Source: Lithospermum erythrorhizon (taxonomy: Eukaryota > Streptophyta > Magnoliopsida > Boraginales > Boraginaceae). From it: 64,000 bases of DNA. Below are positions 34,649 through 47,409 of this stretch, piece after piece. The first letter of the stretch is position 1; the number at the start of each line of letters is the position of its first letter. The notes under the pieces were generated by a model. It searched no databases and was not told the origin of the DNA. It worked only from the letters and a program-made list of their open reading frames with translations. The stretch lies in assembly GCA_019722365.1 (NCBI GenBank), contig JADFUC010002090.1, positions 1-64,000 on the forward strand, in the 5' to 3' direction. The translations under genes and the position numbers were made by a program.

Positions 34649-35456
34649 TGTCAGGTCTATTTGTTTAAATAGATATTAGATCTCGTTGAAAAACGCCCAT
34701 TGAAAAATGTGATCAGACAACCGATTTATTCATTCAAAACTATAGAAAGTTCAATATATATTAATTGTTTGACAATTAATATGTGGATTTACATGTATCA
34801 TATTAAAAAGCTCCGAATGGCTTTTACTACTGGCCCACCTACAATCTATATACTAAGAAAAATAATCGGTTAATATTATTTAATATATTGTTTTGGCCGA
34901 CATGTCCCAAGAGGTCACAAAAAAAAAAAAAAGCGAACTAATACAAATGTGTAATATAACTTCCTCGGGTTTAAAGTGAAACATCAAGGAATATTAGCCA
35001 AAGTCTACTTTGAAGACTTCTGTGCTGCTGGTTTCGGGAGCTCATTGTGGTCGACTTTTTGGGCTTAGGCCCATCTACGAGACGAAATATATAAATAGGA
35101 GCTAACTTCCCTCATTTCATTCTCTCCATTCTTCTTGACTTTTGAAGTCATGAGAATTCCCTCCTCATCCATTTTTATGCCCTCTCCCTAGAGAAAATAT
35201 AGATTTTTTTCTTCTTTACTGATTAATTTAATCGCTTCTAAGAACGCACGGGCCGAGCCGCAATCAGCGCTGATACTTCGAGATACTTCCGTTGGCTATC
35301 AGTAGCTCATTAATTTCCTCTACCATCATAATATTATTCAAAAAGAACGGTACATACATGTAATTCATGTATTTATTGTTTTTATATGTTCGTAGTGTTC
35401 CTGAGATTCGTATCTGAATAGTTTAGAACAATTTAGATACGTATTAAAATACAACA
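34649..35456 (+). mobile_element. Copia-type LTR with adjacent primer-binding site
   Basis: It begins TGTCAGG and ends ACAACA, followed at once by TGGCCTCAGAGC (35458-35469), 10 of 12 bases matching the TGGTATCAGAGC initiator-Met primer site. A TATA box atatataaata lies at 35087-35097, with T/C-rich leader sequence downstream. An 11-bp perfect hairpin sits at 34758-34782. No second LTR or Copia pol follows, so the element is truncated. Confidence 0.6.
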
Positions 35457-36080
35457 GTGGCCTCAGAGCTTCCTACGTGATTCCAAATTATGTAAATATT
35501 ATGCTAAAAACATTTTGCTGAATTCCAGGACTATTTTTCATGTTTAATTTTTAATTAATGGTATTTTAGTTCCAATAGAAGAGTCATGTTATTAAATTAA
35601 TTAAATATAACCAAAAGTTAACTATTTTTGAAATTATTTAATGTGGTACATATTCAAATAATATTTTTGATTTTTTTGGATTTTTTCTGAATTAATTTTT
35701 ATGTCAGTTTATTAATTAAATTATGTTAAAACCATTGTTTTGTTAACAATCAGACGTACGTAAATTCAACCGCAGACGCAGCCACGTTAACGCTTAGCCG
35801 ACTCAAATGGTGATGTCAAGAAGCCAACCACCGACTCGCTGGACTCGGCAAACCCGCGACAATCTGCTCCAACCCAAGGCTGACCCGATTCGTCCGTATT
35901 TAACGCTTAACAAGTCACGCGCTACGGATACACGGCACCCATTTCACCAACTATTACGCCACCGACGACGAGAACGACACGCCACATCACAGCCCATGCC
36001 AAGATTTACGTTAAGCAAGACTGACACGCTGCAGCGCACGGACCGAACGTCACAGAGACCCATCAAGCGAAAATGAGCCA
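35457..36080 (+). other. Copia leader remnant passing into Helitron-side sequence
   Basis: AT-rich leader DNA follows the primer-binding site to about 35790, then a GC-richer stretch without recognisable domains. The open frame at 35807-36076 has an arginine/threonine-rich product that resembles nothing I know. Confidence 0.4.
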
Positions 36081-36940
36081 TTACTTTATGCAATTGTTTT
36101 TGGGAAGCACGCGACAGCATGGACCACATGGATAATGATCGCCAATATCCATGTATGAAGCATGGCTCAAGGAAAAAGAGGTTTCTCAAGGAGCGCCAGA
36201 CAAAAAAAGGGCACGATTCATACCTTATCTCGGAGGCGCCCCGTTCACCGATTCCACTTGATAATAACAATCTAAATTGTGAAAATAGTTGGGTCGCTCA
36301 CAATCCATGGTTACTATTAAAATACGATTGTCATATTAACGCGAGGTAACCAACAACGCTGTCGTTCTCATGCGGACCGGGGATAGAGTAACGATGAAAG
36401 TTCTTCGTGGGAGACAATCATGACGTAGATTCAACAATTTGCATGGATGGTGGGTATCCGCACTGAGGCTTTATGACATATTGATGGGTTTGAAATGAGC
36501 AAGTGATGCACTTGCTTATGATCGCAAATGCATCACTGACATGCAATACGTCAAGTTACAAACCGAGGTAAGGATTATAGATATTCTTGAAGATGAGCAT
36601 AACTCAAAAACGATGCTCACAGAATTCTTCATGAAGACTAGAGAACCACATTTAATTTGGCATTACCTATATCATTAATTTCCGGAACACTTTGTTTGGA
36701 ATGCACAAGAAAATATGTGGACCGAATCAAGCCAATAATAGTTATCGATGATATACACGCGTTCTTATCAAGGAGACAAGTTTTATGTGCCCATCCTTTT
36801 GTACCACGTGAGGGACCATGGTCATTCAAGAATTACGCATGCGAACGGAGTAATACGCGCAACATCCAAAGAAGCTCAACAAAGACAGGATACCGTAGCA
36901 TAATGACTCATGTTAGGACACATCGACGAGGTAAGTCATA
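36080..36940 (+). pseudogene. Helitron Rep/helicase relic
   Basis: Conceptual translation shows PCMKHG (about 36150-36167), then a lysine-rich stretch, then VAHNPWLLLKYDCHINA (about 36296-36346), matching the Helitron_like_N block CMKNG...WVVPYNPxLLLKYxxHINVE. Further on, TEAL.HIDGFEMS (about 36460-36500) matches the APEALWRIFxFDMS block. TMLTEFFMKTREP (about 36613-36650) and FPEHFVWNAQENMWTE (about 36678-36725) match the helicase-side blocks. All are on the plus strand in the right order with several stops. In a live element this protein would drive rolling-circle transposition. The catalytic Rep motifs are not seen and the termini are not identified. Confidence 0.7.
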
Positions 36941-37087
36941 ATTTTGTTAAATAATGTAACATTCTTGACATTATTCAACATTATAAATATTAACATTTTA
37001 AACATTAACAAAAAAAAAATTAATATTATTCAAATTCTTGACATTACTAACCCAATATTCAACATTATACTCGACGAAGTCAGCTTA

Positions 37088-37653
37088 TGTAACCACCTCG
37101 TCCCGTGCTCTGCCGGCCCCTGAGCGGTAATCATTATAATCCGAACACCAAAGTCACCAAACCGACGGACGACTTAGTTTAAAAAAACCACTGGTCTATC
37201 CAAAAATTTGATTTAATAAGATTCTTAAATAATAACAGCTTTAAAATTTTACAATCCATCGTGTGATATTTCTCCAACCAACCAACCCCATATATATACA
37301 ACATATCCTAATAACAAGAATGCCGCAAAGCTTACAAAGAGAGTAAAGATCGCACTCGAATACAGTGATAATCGCCGACAAAAGAAGCTCAAAAATAAAA
37401 GACAACAATCAAAAATACTGACAACACATCAAAATCGATCACAGGATCTTCTCTCGCCACCCGACGCCACCTAGCCACCTCTAACAAAAACTCTCAACAA
37501 ATTGTCAATCGCCCCGTCAACCCTGCACAAATGAAACGCCGCCCATACTAAAAGTGGGCGTAGTTCGCCTTAGTGTATACACTTAACAATGTGGGGACGA
37601 ACTTACCATACGTAATCCAGACAATATTATAATAGCCCAACATGAATAAATTA

Positions 37654-37715
<62 letters not shown>

Positions 37716-39723
37716 AGACTACCTAATAAAGTCATACAATATTCCAAAGAATGTCTCTGTGCGTGAGCATACCGCATACATAATGTAAGGTCTCACAAGG
37801 CACACAAAACACCTGTAATAAAATCATAGAGACCAACAACGACTATAACTCTAGTCATCACCTTCATCTCTATCTCCACAAATATACCAACCTCTAATGT
37901 TCATTATATACTCAACTGCCTACCTCGTTATGAATTATCAACCATTAATAAACAATCATTTTATAATCAAGTATAAGGCCAACTGGCATTTGTACTATAC
38001 CGTAGTATGTACACAATCGATACAATGCACACAAAGAAAGGATCATAAAGACTTCATACCGCTCTTATACCGTAGTGATAAGGCCAAACCGCAGAAGAGC
38101 ACTGCAGAGTAGGACACACCGACAACGCACACAAAGAAAGGATCAAAGAGTCATACCGCCTTGCATCAGTAAAGATAAAGTGCCAATAATGGCCACATAT
38201 CCGCAAGGGAAGTAGTCACCAATCCATAATCATTCCAACATGTGGTCAAATCTCGATACTCAAGTCACCTCAAAGTCATACATAACTCTAACCAACACTC
38301 TCTAATAACCAACTACTTACCCCAAACAATATCCAAGCACACACTAAACATCTCACAATCAGAATCAAACACAACCACTGACAAAAGCACAACAGGCCGT
38401 AGCTCGCCAACAAGTGCCACAAAATAAGAAATATGGGGTCAGAGTTCAAGCCATTACTACCTCAGCAATCTTCAACGCCACAAAATATAATCAATAATCA
38501 TATCACGGGCTCACAAATAAATCACACATAAAATACAACAATTACATGTATATCATTCTCACGTAATCATAACACAACGACATGTACATCATTCTCACAT
38601 AATCGTACTCACAATAACATGTTCACACAATTAGTGGCACGCAACTAACACCATGTAGATAAGTACTCACCGCTTACTACCACAAAAACTTCCACGGACA
38701 CAACCGCGTAACGGCCCCTCACACCAACAAAACACCCAAAAAGAAATATCAAGACCCATCATAATACTTATGCTCTAGAAGACACGCTACCAACTCTTGA
38801 GCGGAACTATTTCAAACGGTCTAAAATGACTGATAAACAACAAATCAATAATCCCGCCTGACACAACCCAATCGATCTCCGCTGTAATTCCACATTATTA
38901 TTTTAACATTTCAAATCAACTTATAAGTCATTCTAATTAACCCTCAAGTCCATAATAACAACCCATACTCCAAAAATATCGATTATAACTCAACTTGAAA
39001 ATAACACTCTTCAACCTAACTACCTTTAATCAATTTAATCACCATTTTAACATCACAACTACAATAAGGTCCCAATTAAACTCCCTACACATTTAAAGTC
39101 TTATAAAATATCAACCCCAAAAGTCAACCAACCTAGAAAAGTCAACTGACCATAATATCCTCAACGACCTCTAAGTCATGAATTCATCACTTATATACAT
39201 CATAGAACCCATATAACAAACTAAGATTCATCATAAAATTGAATTATGTAAAAGTAAACCAAAGTTAACCCACAAAAATCAACTAAACTCTATTTTATCA
39301 CCTCAAATCGTAGGGAAGACGTCAGAAAACCTTAATAATCACTTCCCAAGCGGATCTTTATACGCAACAAAGCCAAGAACGGAAGAAAATTTGTCGAGTT
39401 CGCGCCCGGGCGATTCCGGCCAACAAGAAAAATGGAGAAGATATTTGTGATTTTAAGATAAAGGACGGAAGATGATAACTTAACTCTTAAGTTCAAAATC
39501 GCACACGAAGCCAGGTTCTGGGGAATACGCGAATCGAAAGTTATCGAATGACCGAATCCATCTAACTTAACTCCTAATTGCCCTCGGTTATTACTACTAA
39601 ATTATAAATGTATCGCTCAAATACTTAATAAATAATATTATTATCGAAATTTATACTATCTCCCAAGTCCCACCAATCGACCTAAAATTTTAAATTTTTT
39701 TATTTTCAGAATCTGGTTATTAC
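37088..39723 (-). mobile_element. Solo LTR, chromovirus family, reverse orientation
   Basis: The plus-strand left edge TGTAACCACCTCGTCCCG is the complement of the family LTR end, and the right edge tggttattac is the complement of its start. It shares long collinear blocks with 1-1803. The flanks GCTTA (37083-37087) and GCTTT (39724-39728) agree at 4 of 5 bases. The length is 2636 bp and no internal domains are present. Confidence 0.7.
37656..37713. repeat. (AT)29 microsatellite
   Basis: A perfect 58-bp alternating AT tract lies inside the solo LTR. The related LTRs lack it. Confidence 0.95.
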
Positions 39724-39857
39724 GCTTTATGTAATCTTATTTATTTTACTAGACATATGAATTGCTTACACAATTATCACAAGAATATAATGGATATAAT
39801 TAATGAATCCAATATACATTATTGAATACTAACAAATATGATTTTGCTACTAGTGAA

Positions 39858-39876
39858 GACATGAAAAGCTTTGAAG
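39858..39876 (+). repeat. Left target-site duplication of the LINE
   Basis: GACATGAAAAGCTTTGAAG matches GACATGAAAAACTTTAAAG at 46093-46111 at 17 of 19 positions. The two differences are G/A. Confidence 0.75.
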
Positions 39877-41699
39877 AATAGAAGGCGATTTTTTGCTCTG
39901 GTCAACCTTGTCTTCGAAAAAAAAAAAGTCAACCTTATGAGGTCACAACCGGTCACCTCCCACAGGCGGTCACACAATTCCACCAACCCAAGTGGTGCCT
40001 TAAAACCCTACCACCAACTTCAAAACTAACCATTACTAATCCTCGTCGCCACCACGCATTACTCAAACTTCCGCCCAAGCTCCGTCCAACCCCCGACTTT
40101 AGCCCACGTCCAGACCTCGGCTCGCCTCCCTAGCTCTGCACTCAAACCTCCTACCCCTCACAAACCTACACCCTCTTATCGCCAAGACAAAACCACACTG
40201 CACGCACCTATCAATAACATATCTCTGTCTCACTCTAGCTTATTCCCGCCAAGACCTCAAGAGACACGACTCCTCGCACCAGCCACGCACAACTCTCGCA
40301 CTCCCAAACCCCGCCGCCCCTTCAAGCATTCCCATCTCAACTCTCTCCCGCCAAACTGCCCCAACATCTCTCCGCACAAACCCTCCTCTCGCCTCACCAC
40401 CAAGGTCCCCGCACAAACCCTACGCACAAGAACTCCACATCGCTCTTGGGTGCCTCGTACCGCCCTCAACCACGAGGTCGGCATACGCCATCAACCCTCG
40501 CCCAAATTCTCTATAAGCCCAATCTTCTCCCTCATGAAAAACCTACACCCATGCACAAACCGAGTTACGCCATGGTGATGCCCTCGTCTCGGCCTTTCTC
40601 AGACGCAACAGGATTACCCTACCTTTAAACTCTGTCCTTCGATTTATCAAAATTTCAGCTTCTGGGTGGGTATACATGACGGAAACCGAGCATACGATCT
40701 TAAGAAAGGGATAAACAACTATATCTTGATTCACGAAGCATGCCTCTTCGTCGGGTAAGCTTCTCTCATGGTCATCCTACCTATCGCTTCATCAAGGAGT
40801 TTTTTATTGCTCTAAACTCAAAGTGTGCTGCATAACATCTAAGTTGACGCGGATTATCGAATCGACCTTCTTATTGCTCTAAAACTTGATTATCAGATGC
40901 GGGACCTTTTATTGCTCTAAAACTTGATTATTTAACGTGACCTTCGAGGATTATACTGTCAGCTGGACGCGACTTATTTGGTTTGTTAAAAGTTAACTTA
41001 TGCGTATTTTTAAACGGATCTACCGATTTTGACGCTCTGCTGAGCCAAGCCACCCCGGCTCGGGGTTCATTTCTCGCTACTCTATATTTTTGTATGGTGA
41101 AGTGCCTCGGTTTGCCATAATTGGACAAAAGTTCCTTAGGATCATGCTCTAATACTAACTGGCTGAAATTAGTGTTTTTCCGCAAGGTAACTGAATGTCT
41201 CTAAGTCTTTGGTTGAAAAGCTCAATAATTTTGAGGATGATCAATATTCGATAATAATGAAGGTTTTTGGCAACGTTGGTTGACATGGCTTAAATCCCCA
41301 ATATCAGAAAAGTAAATTTTTTCATATGGGTCATTCACTTGGAGAATTGTGTCATGGACTTTATAAGAAAAGAACGCAGCAGAGAAAGGTAATGACGGAC
41401 AATGGGAGCCTAAACTCACTATGCGAACCATCAATTATAGAAGAAAGAGCAGCTAAACCCCAAGTTCTACTGTACTTTCAAGATTCCAACGCGCTAATAG
41501 TATCGCATCCACTTCAGCCTCGATTCCCCGAGAAAAAATGATCTTCGGTAGCTTCCTAAGTAATGCTGCACGTAGGGGAGGGTTATTAAAAATGGACGAA
41601 AACTAAATCAAAGAAAACTATCAATAAGAGGTGGTCCTCACCAAAAAATTGCTTGTTTATCGGCGACTGGGGGAGTATCCAAACTGCCTAAAGAGTCCG

Positions 41700-42720
41700 T
41701 CTCACGGGATCCAATGGATAAAATAATGGTGTTTTTGTCGGGAAAGTGACCCTACAGTAAATCAAGATAATCTAAGTTAATGGCTCCAGGTTAATCAACG
41801 CGGGAGATAGCTTGACCAATTTGGAGACTCGAGGTCGAGATTGTAGCTATTGATTCGAGGAGATTAATGTGACTCTTTTCACGTGACAAGGCTCCTTCTT
41901 TCTCCAAAAGATCCAAAAAGATTCGATAATACTTGTTCTGAAGATGTTGCCCCGAGGATAATCAAAGCCTCGATGACCATATGGCCAATGCTAACGTATC
42001 GATAAATCTCTTGGTTCTATTCCTTATGTCGAATAAAATTTTAATGTCGAACCTCGAGTGATCGTAAATAACCAACTTGCAGGAGAATTAAAAACCGCAA
42101 AAGAACCCATAAGTTTGATTTCTTAGCTATTCAAGAGCCTATGATTAGCCACAAGACAATATTGATTTATCGAAAAGTTCAATTTTGATAATTTTTTTGT
42201 AGACAAGCGAGGCATATTTGGTTATTTTGGAACTCTATGTTCAGGTGACCATTTGCATAATTATCGTACAAATATCCATTCAAGGCTGTCCATAACCTTT
42301 ACCTCGAAGACTTTATTACCGTTTATGCGGCTTCAGAATGTGGGTCAGAATACGCAATCTTTGGCGACATCAAAGTTACCAAAATTCCACTCTTGATCAC
42401 ACGGGGATTTCAACGCTATCATACGACGAAATGCACATGGTAACGCCTACGACGACATGATGGACGTACTAATGTCCGCTTGATTGTAATTCGATGTCAC
42501 TTAGGGGCTTAAATATACTTGGACTAACGGTAATTTTTCCCGTGAGATTACAGGTCGCTGTAATCGTGCTTATATGGATCAAGACATTCAATATTCAAAG
42601 ACTGCTAAACTGCTCGACTTGCCCTTCTTGCCGACTTCCGGATGACCCGTAGGTGCTCCTGGGGTTCTTTTCGTTTCCAAAATATGTGGTTGCATAAATG
42701 ATGTTGGATCTCTGTCGAGA
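41700..42720 (+). pseudogene. LINE endonuclease remnant
   Basis: GLKYTWTNGN (about 42509-42538) matches the FTWTNxR block of the L1 apurinic endonuclease. Downstream, a degenerate HLPRLPSDHRPVLL-like stretch (about 42605-42660) corresponds to the SDHxPI catalytic-histidine block, followed by a FRFQNMW-like segment. The frame is broken. In a live element the enzyme nicks the target DNA. Confidence 0.55.
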
Positions 42721-43559
42721 AATCCTGGTCGGTTCCGGTGTTTGGGGACCTCGTGTTTCAGACTACAACCAAATTTAGAGCTCTCGCCATCGCTTCCAAA
42801 AAATGGAATCGGTAGGTGTTCGTAATATTTTCTACTATGGTTGAAAGCGGAAGCAGGCGTGATGATTGCGTGTGTATTTTGAAACCTCCGCTCGGGCGAC
42901 CCATGTGAAAATTTGAGGTGTTGTGAGGCCGATCACCAAATATATTTGGCTAACATGGTGAGGATTACTAGCAACAAAAAGTGGTATTCAATCGGTTAAA
43001 GACGAGATTGTGTCCATCGCTTTCTACCACTCGGGTTAAGTACCATGTTGTAAAAAGTCTATTATCGGCACTTTTATCGACGATCACCGAATGAGAGTCA
43101 GAAGGATTCGTTGTTAATCATTTTCAATCGAATTCTATCAATATCATCTGACGAGGGATCTCATCGATCGTATTCATTCCTTTATCAAGGAGATAATGCT
43201 TGCTTGCTTTGCCTACTTAATGGAGAAACTAAAGGAGGTGGTTTTCGACGGATAAAAATAACATGCTGGTCCCGACGGTTTTAATCCGGTCTTCTTCCGC
43301 ACTTTTTGGGATTCGACTTGAGACGTCTTTAAGGTCGCTTTGCTACTTCTTTCCTCAGTGTGACACTGTTTCACCTCTACTGTTATAACCTTGATTCCTA
43401 AATGAAGTACGTAACCCTGAGTAATTTCGCACTATCGCTTTATTTAATCTCACTAACAAGATTATAACCAGTTAATATCGACCTGCATTTGCACTCTTCT
43501 CCCCAAGATTATTTCTAATTTCAGATCGTTCATCGGTATGCACATTCAAGATAATTTTT

Positions 43560-44440
43560 GGCCTGTGAGCTGTCTAATGGCATCGGGACAAAGTAAGATT
43601 GGGGGTAATGTGTATCTGAAGCTGGATATGACAAAGGCCTTTGATACGCACTGGGACTTTCTTCGCTTAATTCTTCATGTCTGGTTCATGATGTTGGATT
43701 GATAGATCATGTCAGGCAGCGGGTAATTCGTGATTCATTACATACAACGGCGAAGTCATGGGTATTTAAGTCCACCAAAGGGTTCATAAGTGGTGACCCG
43801 CCTTCTCCTTCTTTTATTTATTATCGCTTCAAGAATATATCTTCTCGGGGTTATGAACCCAGGACGCTAATCCTCGAATTGGTTATAACTATAGCCGCAA
43901 TCTTTCCGGGCCTGCAGGTTTGGCCTTTTCGGACGATCGTTGTTGTTCTCAGAATGGGTTAAAAGACTTCTCTTCGCAAGACACAAGTTTGACCATTATC
44001 AACTGCTTGTAAGTGTGATTAATCGACAAGAGTTCGCATTGTCTCTCGGAGAAAATAGCACTCCAATACTAACGCTAGTTGGTTGAAAAAGCATGTTTTA
44101 AAAAGTGAGTAATTACCTTTATCTATCTCGGGCATTCATCTTCAAAGGTGAAAATCATGTTTTTCACTCCCTTCGATAAAATTTGGAATACGGTGACTTC
44201 TGGCAACATAATGATCTTTCCTTTGGTGGTAGAATAACTCTCATTCGGCCATTTCTACCTTTCCCTCTATTTTTACAAAAAATGAAGACGTTTTCTACGG
44301 TTCAGGAGAAAGTGGAAATCATGTTGACTAATTCCTTTGGGGTGATGTCACGCGCCGCTGGGGTCGACATGTCCTTTTCAAGTGGCCGAACTGATCTTTT
44401 GGAGGACATCCGATGTTGTAATGCTTAAGTCGCGTTCGTG
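43560..44440 (+). pseudogene. LINE reverse transcriptase remnant
   Basis: YLKLDMTKAFD (about 43612-43644) is the RT block with the first catalytic Asp. ISGDPPSPSFI (about 43785-43817) is the GDPLSP block. FGGRITLIR (about 44222-44248) is the conserved segment after the palm. The FADD block expected near 43900-44050 is not legible. Frames shift between blocks. Confidence 0.7.
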
Positions 44441-44449
44441 TTACGGGTC

Positions 44450-45960
44450 GAAACACCTTAAAAGGAAAATATATGCTTGATAAATACTATAGAGAATGCT
44501 TCCACCGCTTCCACGCCTGTGGTCCATCCTCTGGCACTCTCGTATTTGGAAATGGTTGAGGCTATTGTGGATGTATCAAGAAAGACGACACCGGTACTGC
44601 CGCTGGGTTTGTAATTTCGAATGACTTCTTACTCCGCTGGTCCACCTGCTAACCTCGTGAGCTCGAGGCGTGATTCCGTTAAAAGACGGTGGGTCACGGG
44701 CTTCGAATTTAGATCGTGTGGCCGGACTCTCTCAGATCGAGAGCCGAGATCCACCACCTCCAGATTGTTTCGAGTATCATATACCTCCCGAGCCTTTCAA
44801 ACAATGGCAGCTGAAGCTCAAGAATTCTTATGAAGAGATCCGTCTCCCCTACGGAGTCGCCTCCTATCTATTCCACTATCTGTGCCTCTACTATTCCTAA
44901 AAGATGTTCTTCTTGGTCCTGGAGAATTTGGAAGAGTCAAGCTTCCTTGATACTCTTCTCCATTAATGTGGTATCCAATTTGCCTCTAAACGCCGTTGTT
45001 GCCGTAGTATCAAAGCCTAACCATGTCTTCCTCAATGCCTCGTTGCTATTCAAAATCGATCATTATGTCGGGATATGTATTTACCAGCGCATTTTCACCA
45101 ACTCATCTGTTGCCTGGAGCCCACCGTGTCTCGAAAGTGGTCATATCCATTCTGGCCATGCCTGGCAATTCTTTGGTCAGCATGGGCGGCCCGTGATAAG
45201 GCTAAACATGGAGAGTAACGGTATTTCTTTCAATGGATCGTCTACCGCATTAATCGCTGCTCGATCATCATTCATTCGCATTATAAACATCGGAAAGGGA
45301 CCTCGGGTTGTTGCTCAGCCTAATGTCCATCCTCTCAAATCAAGGCTGAGGAAGCCGATGAAATTGATGTGGATCAACCTCCCGAGGGGTCACCTTAACC
45401 AATATCGATTGCTGTTTTTAAGGACGCTTAAATTTTGGTATCATCTGGGACGCTGTATGATTACATGGCCGCTGGTTTCGTTGTTCCGTTTCCCTTCCTT
45501 GGATGTCAGCTTCACGCCTATCATATTTTGGAATGTTTCATCGTGAGGTTTCACTGGATTCCCAGAAAACTGACTCCTTATTCCTTTCCCACACGGTAAA
45601 CGTAAGCAGTGCCTCAATGGGCTGTACATAATATTGCAGTCCGTTATTTTTGCAGTGCTACGTCAGAATGATCCACGTTTGACGGAAGAAACCAGCTATT
45701 GATCAAGTACAAATGCCATAATCGATCCTTTCTCTCCGCCACCTCGTGACGCGCAAGGACGGAAAGCTTCGCTTCATTATGCACTCTCGGCAGTGTATGC
45801 TCCTTATGTTCTGCTGGTTGACTGTGTATGCTGCTTCGCTATTTTTATCGCAGTCGAAGATTGGCCACCTCTCATTTTGTATCTTTGTATTACTTTTGGA
45901 TTGTTTATTTTTACGTTTCTTCTTTCTTTCACTATGGAGCATGTTTTGGCGGTTGGTACC
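44450..45960 (+). other. LINE 3' region, unassigned open frame
   Basis: An open frame runs from 44830 to 45546 (238 codons) within the LINE. Its product has no motif I recognise, and I cannot confirm the RNase H or zf-RVT domain often found here. It is probably the decayed C-terminal part of ORF2. Confidence 0.35.
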
Positions 45961-46111
45961 TCTTTTTAGATACGATCTAAGGTTTTTATTTTATTTTCTT
46001 GGGTTTAACCCAAAAACGATGTATTGACAATTATTTTTATTTTAATTAACACGAAAGTATCAGGCGAGACTTTAAATTTAAAAAAAAAAAAAGACATGAA
46101 AAACTTTAAAG

Positions 46112-47130
46112 TGGTTACGTACACTCTCAAGCTATTTGGAAGCAGATGACAAAAACAAAAATTTATTTGGAAATACACTTCCTCATGTGACAGTAGTCAT
46201 TTGAGAGTAGACCCTTGCAACTTTATGAATATGTCTTAAGGCAACTTACCATTGAACTATCTAGACATCTCTCTTCCAAACGCATAATAACTAAATACAA
46301 CATTCTCACGGACAAGATTTGTACGAAGATCAATTGTTGAATGAGTGTGGGAGGCACGCACAATTGATTAGATCCTCCATCTTTGGCATGCAAAATTTCT
46401 AGTGTGCCAGTTTCCCTATCCCCAAATATGTCATTAGAAAGGTGGGGAAAAAAAAGCAGGTGCCTCCTTCGGAGTGGCAACGTAGAAGCTAAGGTCCTAT
46501 AATGCTAATATAGCTTGGACAACTATGCATTTTACATTGTGAGAAGGTGGTTTAGTATTCAAGAACATGGAGACATGGAATAATGTTTGTTTCGTCCAAA
46601 ACTAAGAAGAATTACCCTCCTGGGTTCAGATTGGAAACACTATTAAGTTAAATGGAGCTGCTGTAGATTATAAGAGCAAACCAAGTGACCCTTGGTATTG
46701 GAAGAAGCTCTTAAAGGTTTGACCTTTAATACATAACAAATATTCTGTTTTTATTGATAATGGAAGATAAATATATATATATATATTTCTGGTTTGACAT
46801 GAGAGATCTTATATACAAGTCCCACTTGAGACCACACTAAGAGATGCAACTCCACTTAACTTGTCTGGACTTAAAAGGTAGACTCCAAAGCTCATGAGAC
46901 TTGTCTTAGAAATGAACCAAATCAACTTCACTAATAATACAGATAAATGGATTTGGAACATTAATCACCTCTCAGATATTCACACAACCCACTAACAGAA
47001 AGATTCTGAAAACCAGTCTGGAAATATAGGAGAAGTTTTTCTAACTATCCTTTCCTAAGTGATTTTTAATTTAGCACATTTTCGATTCTTTTCCAGAATA
47101 ACACCTACCCTGTTAATTGTCTAAAATGCT
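46112..47130. other. Intergenic DNA with a possible second LINE scrap
   Basis: 46112 onward was contiguous with 39857 before the LINE inserted. 46690-46740 reads PWYWKKLLK in one frame, resembling a C-terminal plant LINE motif, but it is too short to be sure. A short (TA)n tract lies at about 46769-46787. Nothing else is recognised. Confidence 0.35.
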
Positions 47131-47139
47131 CCTATTAAA

Positions 47140-47400
47140 TGAACCTCTTCATCTTCATCTCTTTCCTCAATCCGCCCCCTTCCTTCCTCGTTGCCCTACC
47201 GCACTAGGCCCGTTGCCGCTACCCCACTCACATGCCTCCCCGTCACCCGTTTCACTTATCACTTCCTTACTGCCCTTCCCATCCCCCTCAAAATTACAAA
47301 ACATTAGTGTAGGGGTAGGGTTTGTGATACGAAGGGAGAGGGGTAGGGGTGCTCTTTTGGGGGAAGGGTCCTGACCGGTAGGGGAAAAGGGTGGGTAATA
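47140..47400. repeat. Strand-skewed C-rich to G-rich switch with G-quadruplex potential
   Basis: 47150-47290 is strongly C/T-rich, and 47310-47400 is strongly G-rich. Runs GGG-AGA-GGGG-TA-GGGG, then a 9-nt loop, then GGGGG lie at about 47333-47360, enough for a plus-strand quadruplex. No gene is visible. Confidence 0.5.
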
Positions 47401-47409
47401 ATTCATGGT

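Larger units (their letters stand above)
39877..46092 (+). mobile_element. L1-type LINE retrotransposon, near full length (6.2 kb)
   Basis: It is flanked by the 19-bp duplication and ends in an A-tract (46080-46092) just before the right copy. The coding order matches plant L1 elements: an ORF1 region (about 40500-41700), endonuclease, reverse transcriptase, and a C-terminal region. All frames contain stops and shifts. The 5' boundary is set only by the duplication. A preserved 5' end is less common than 5' truncation in LINEs. Confidence 0.75.

Noticed and set aside
34758..34782. Perfect 11-bp hairpin considered as a miRNA precursor or terminator
   Set aside because: It is too short for a miRNA precursor, is AT-only apart from one G/C pair, and lies inside a Copia LTR.
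40257..40628. Open frames on both strands in the C-rich LINE 5' region
   Set aside because: High C+G content keeps several frames open. Neither product resembles a known ORF1 zinc knuckle or RNA-binding domain.
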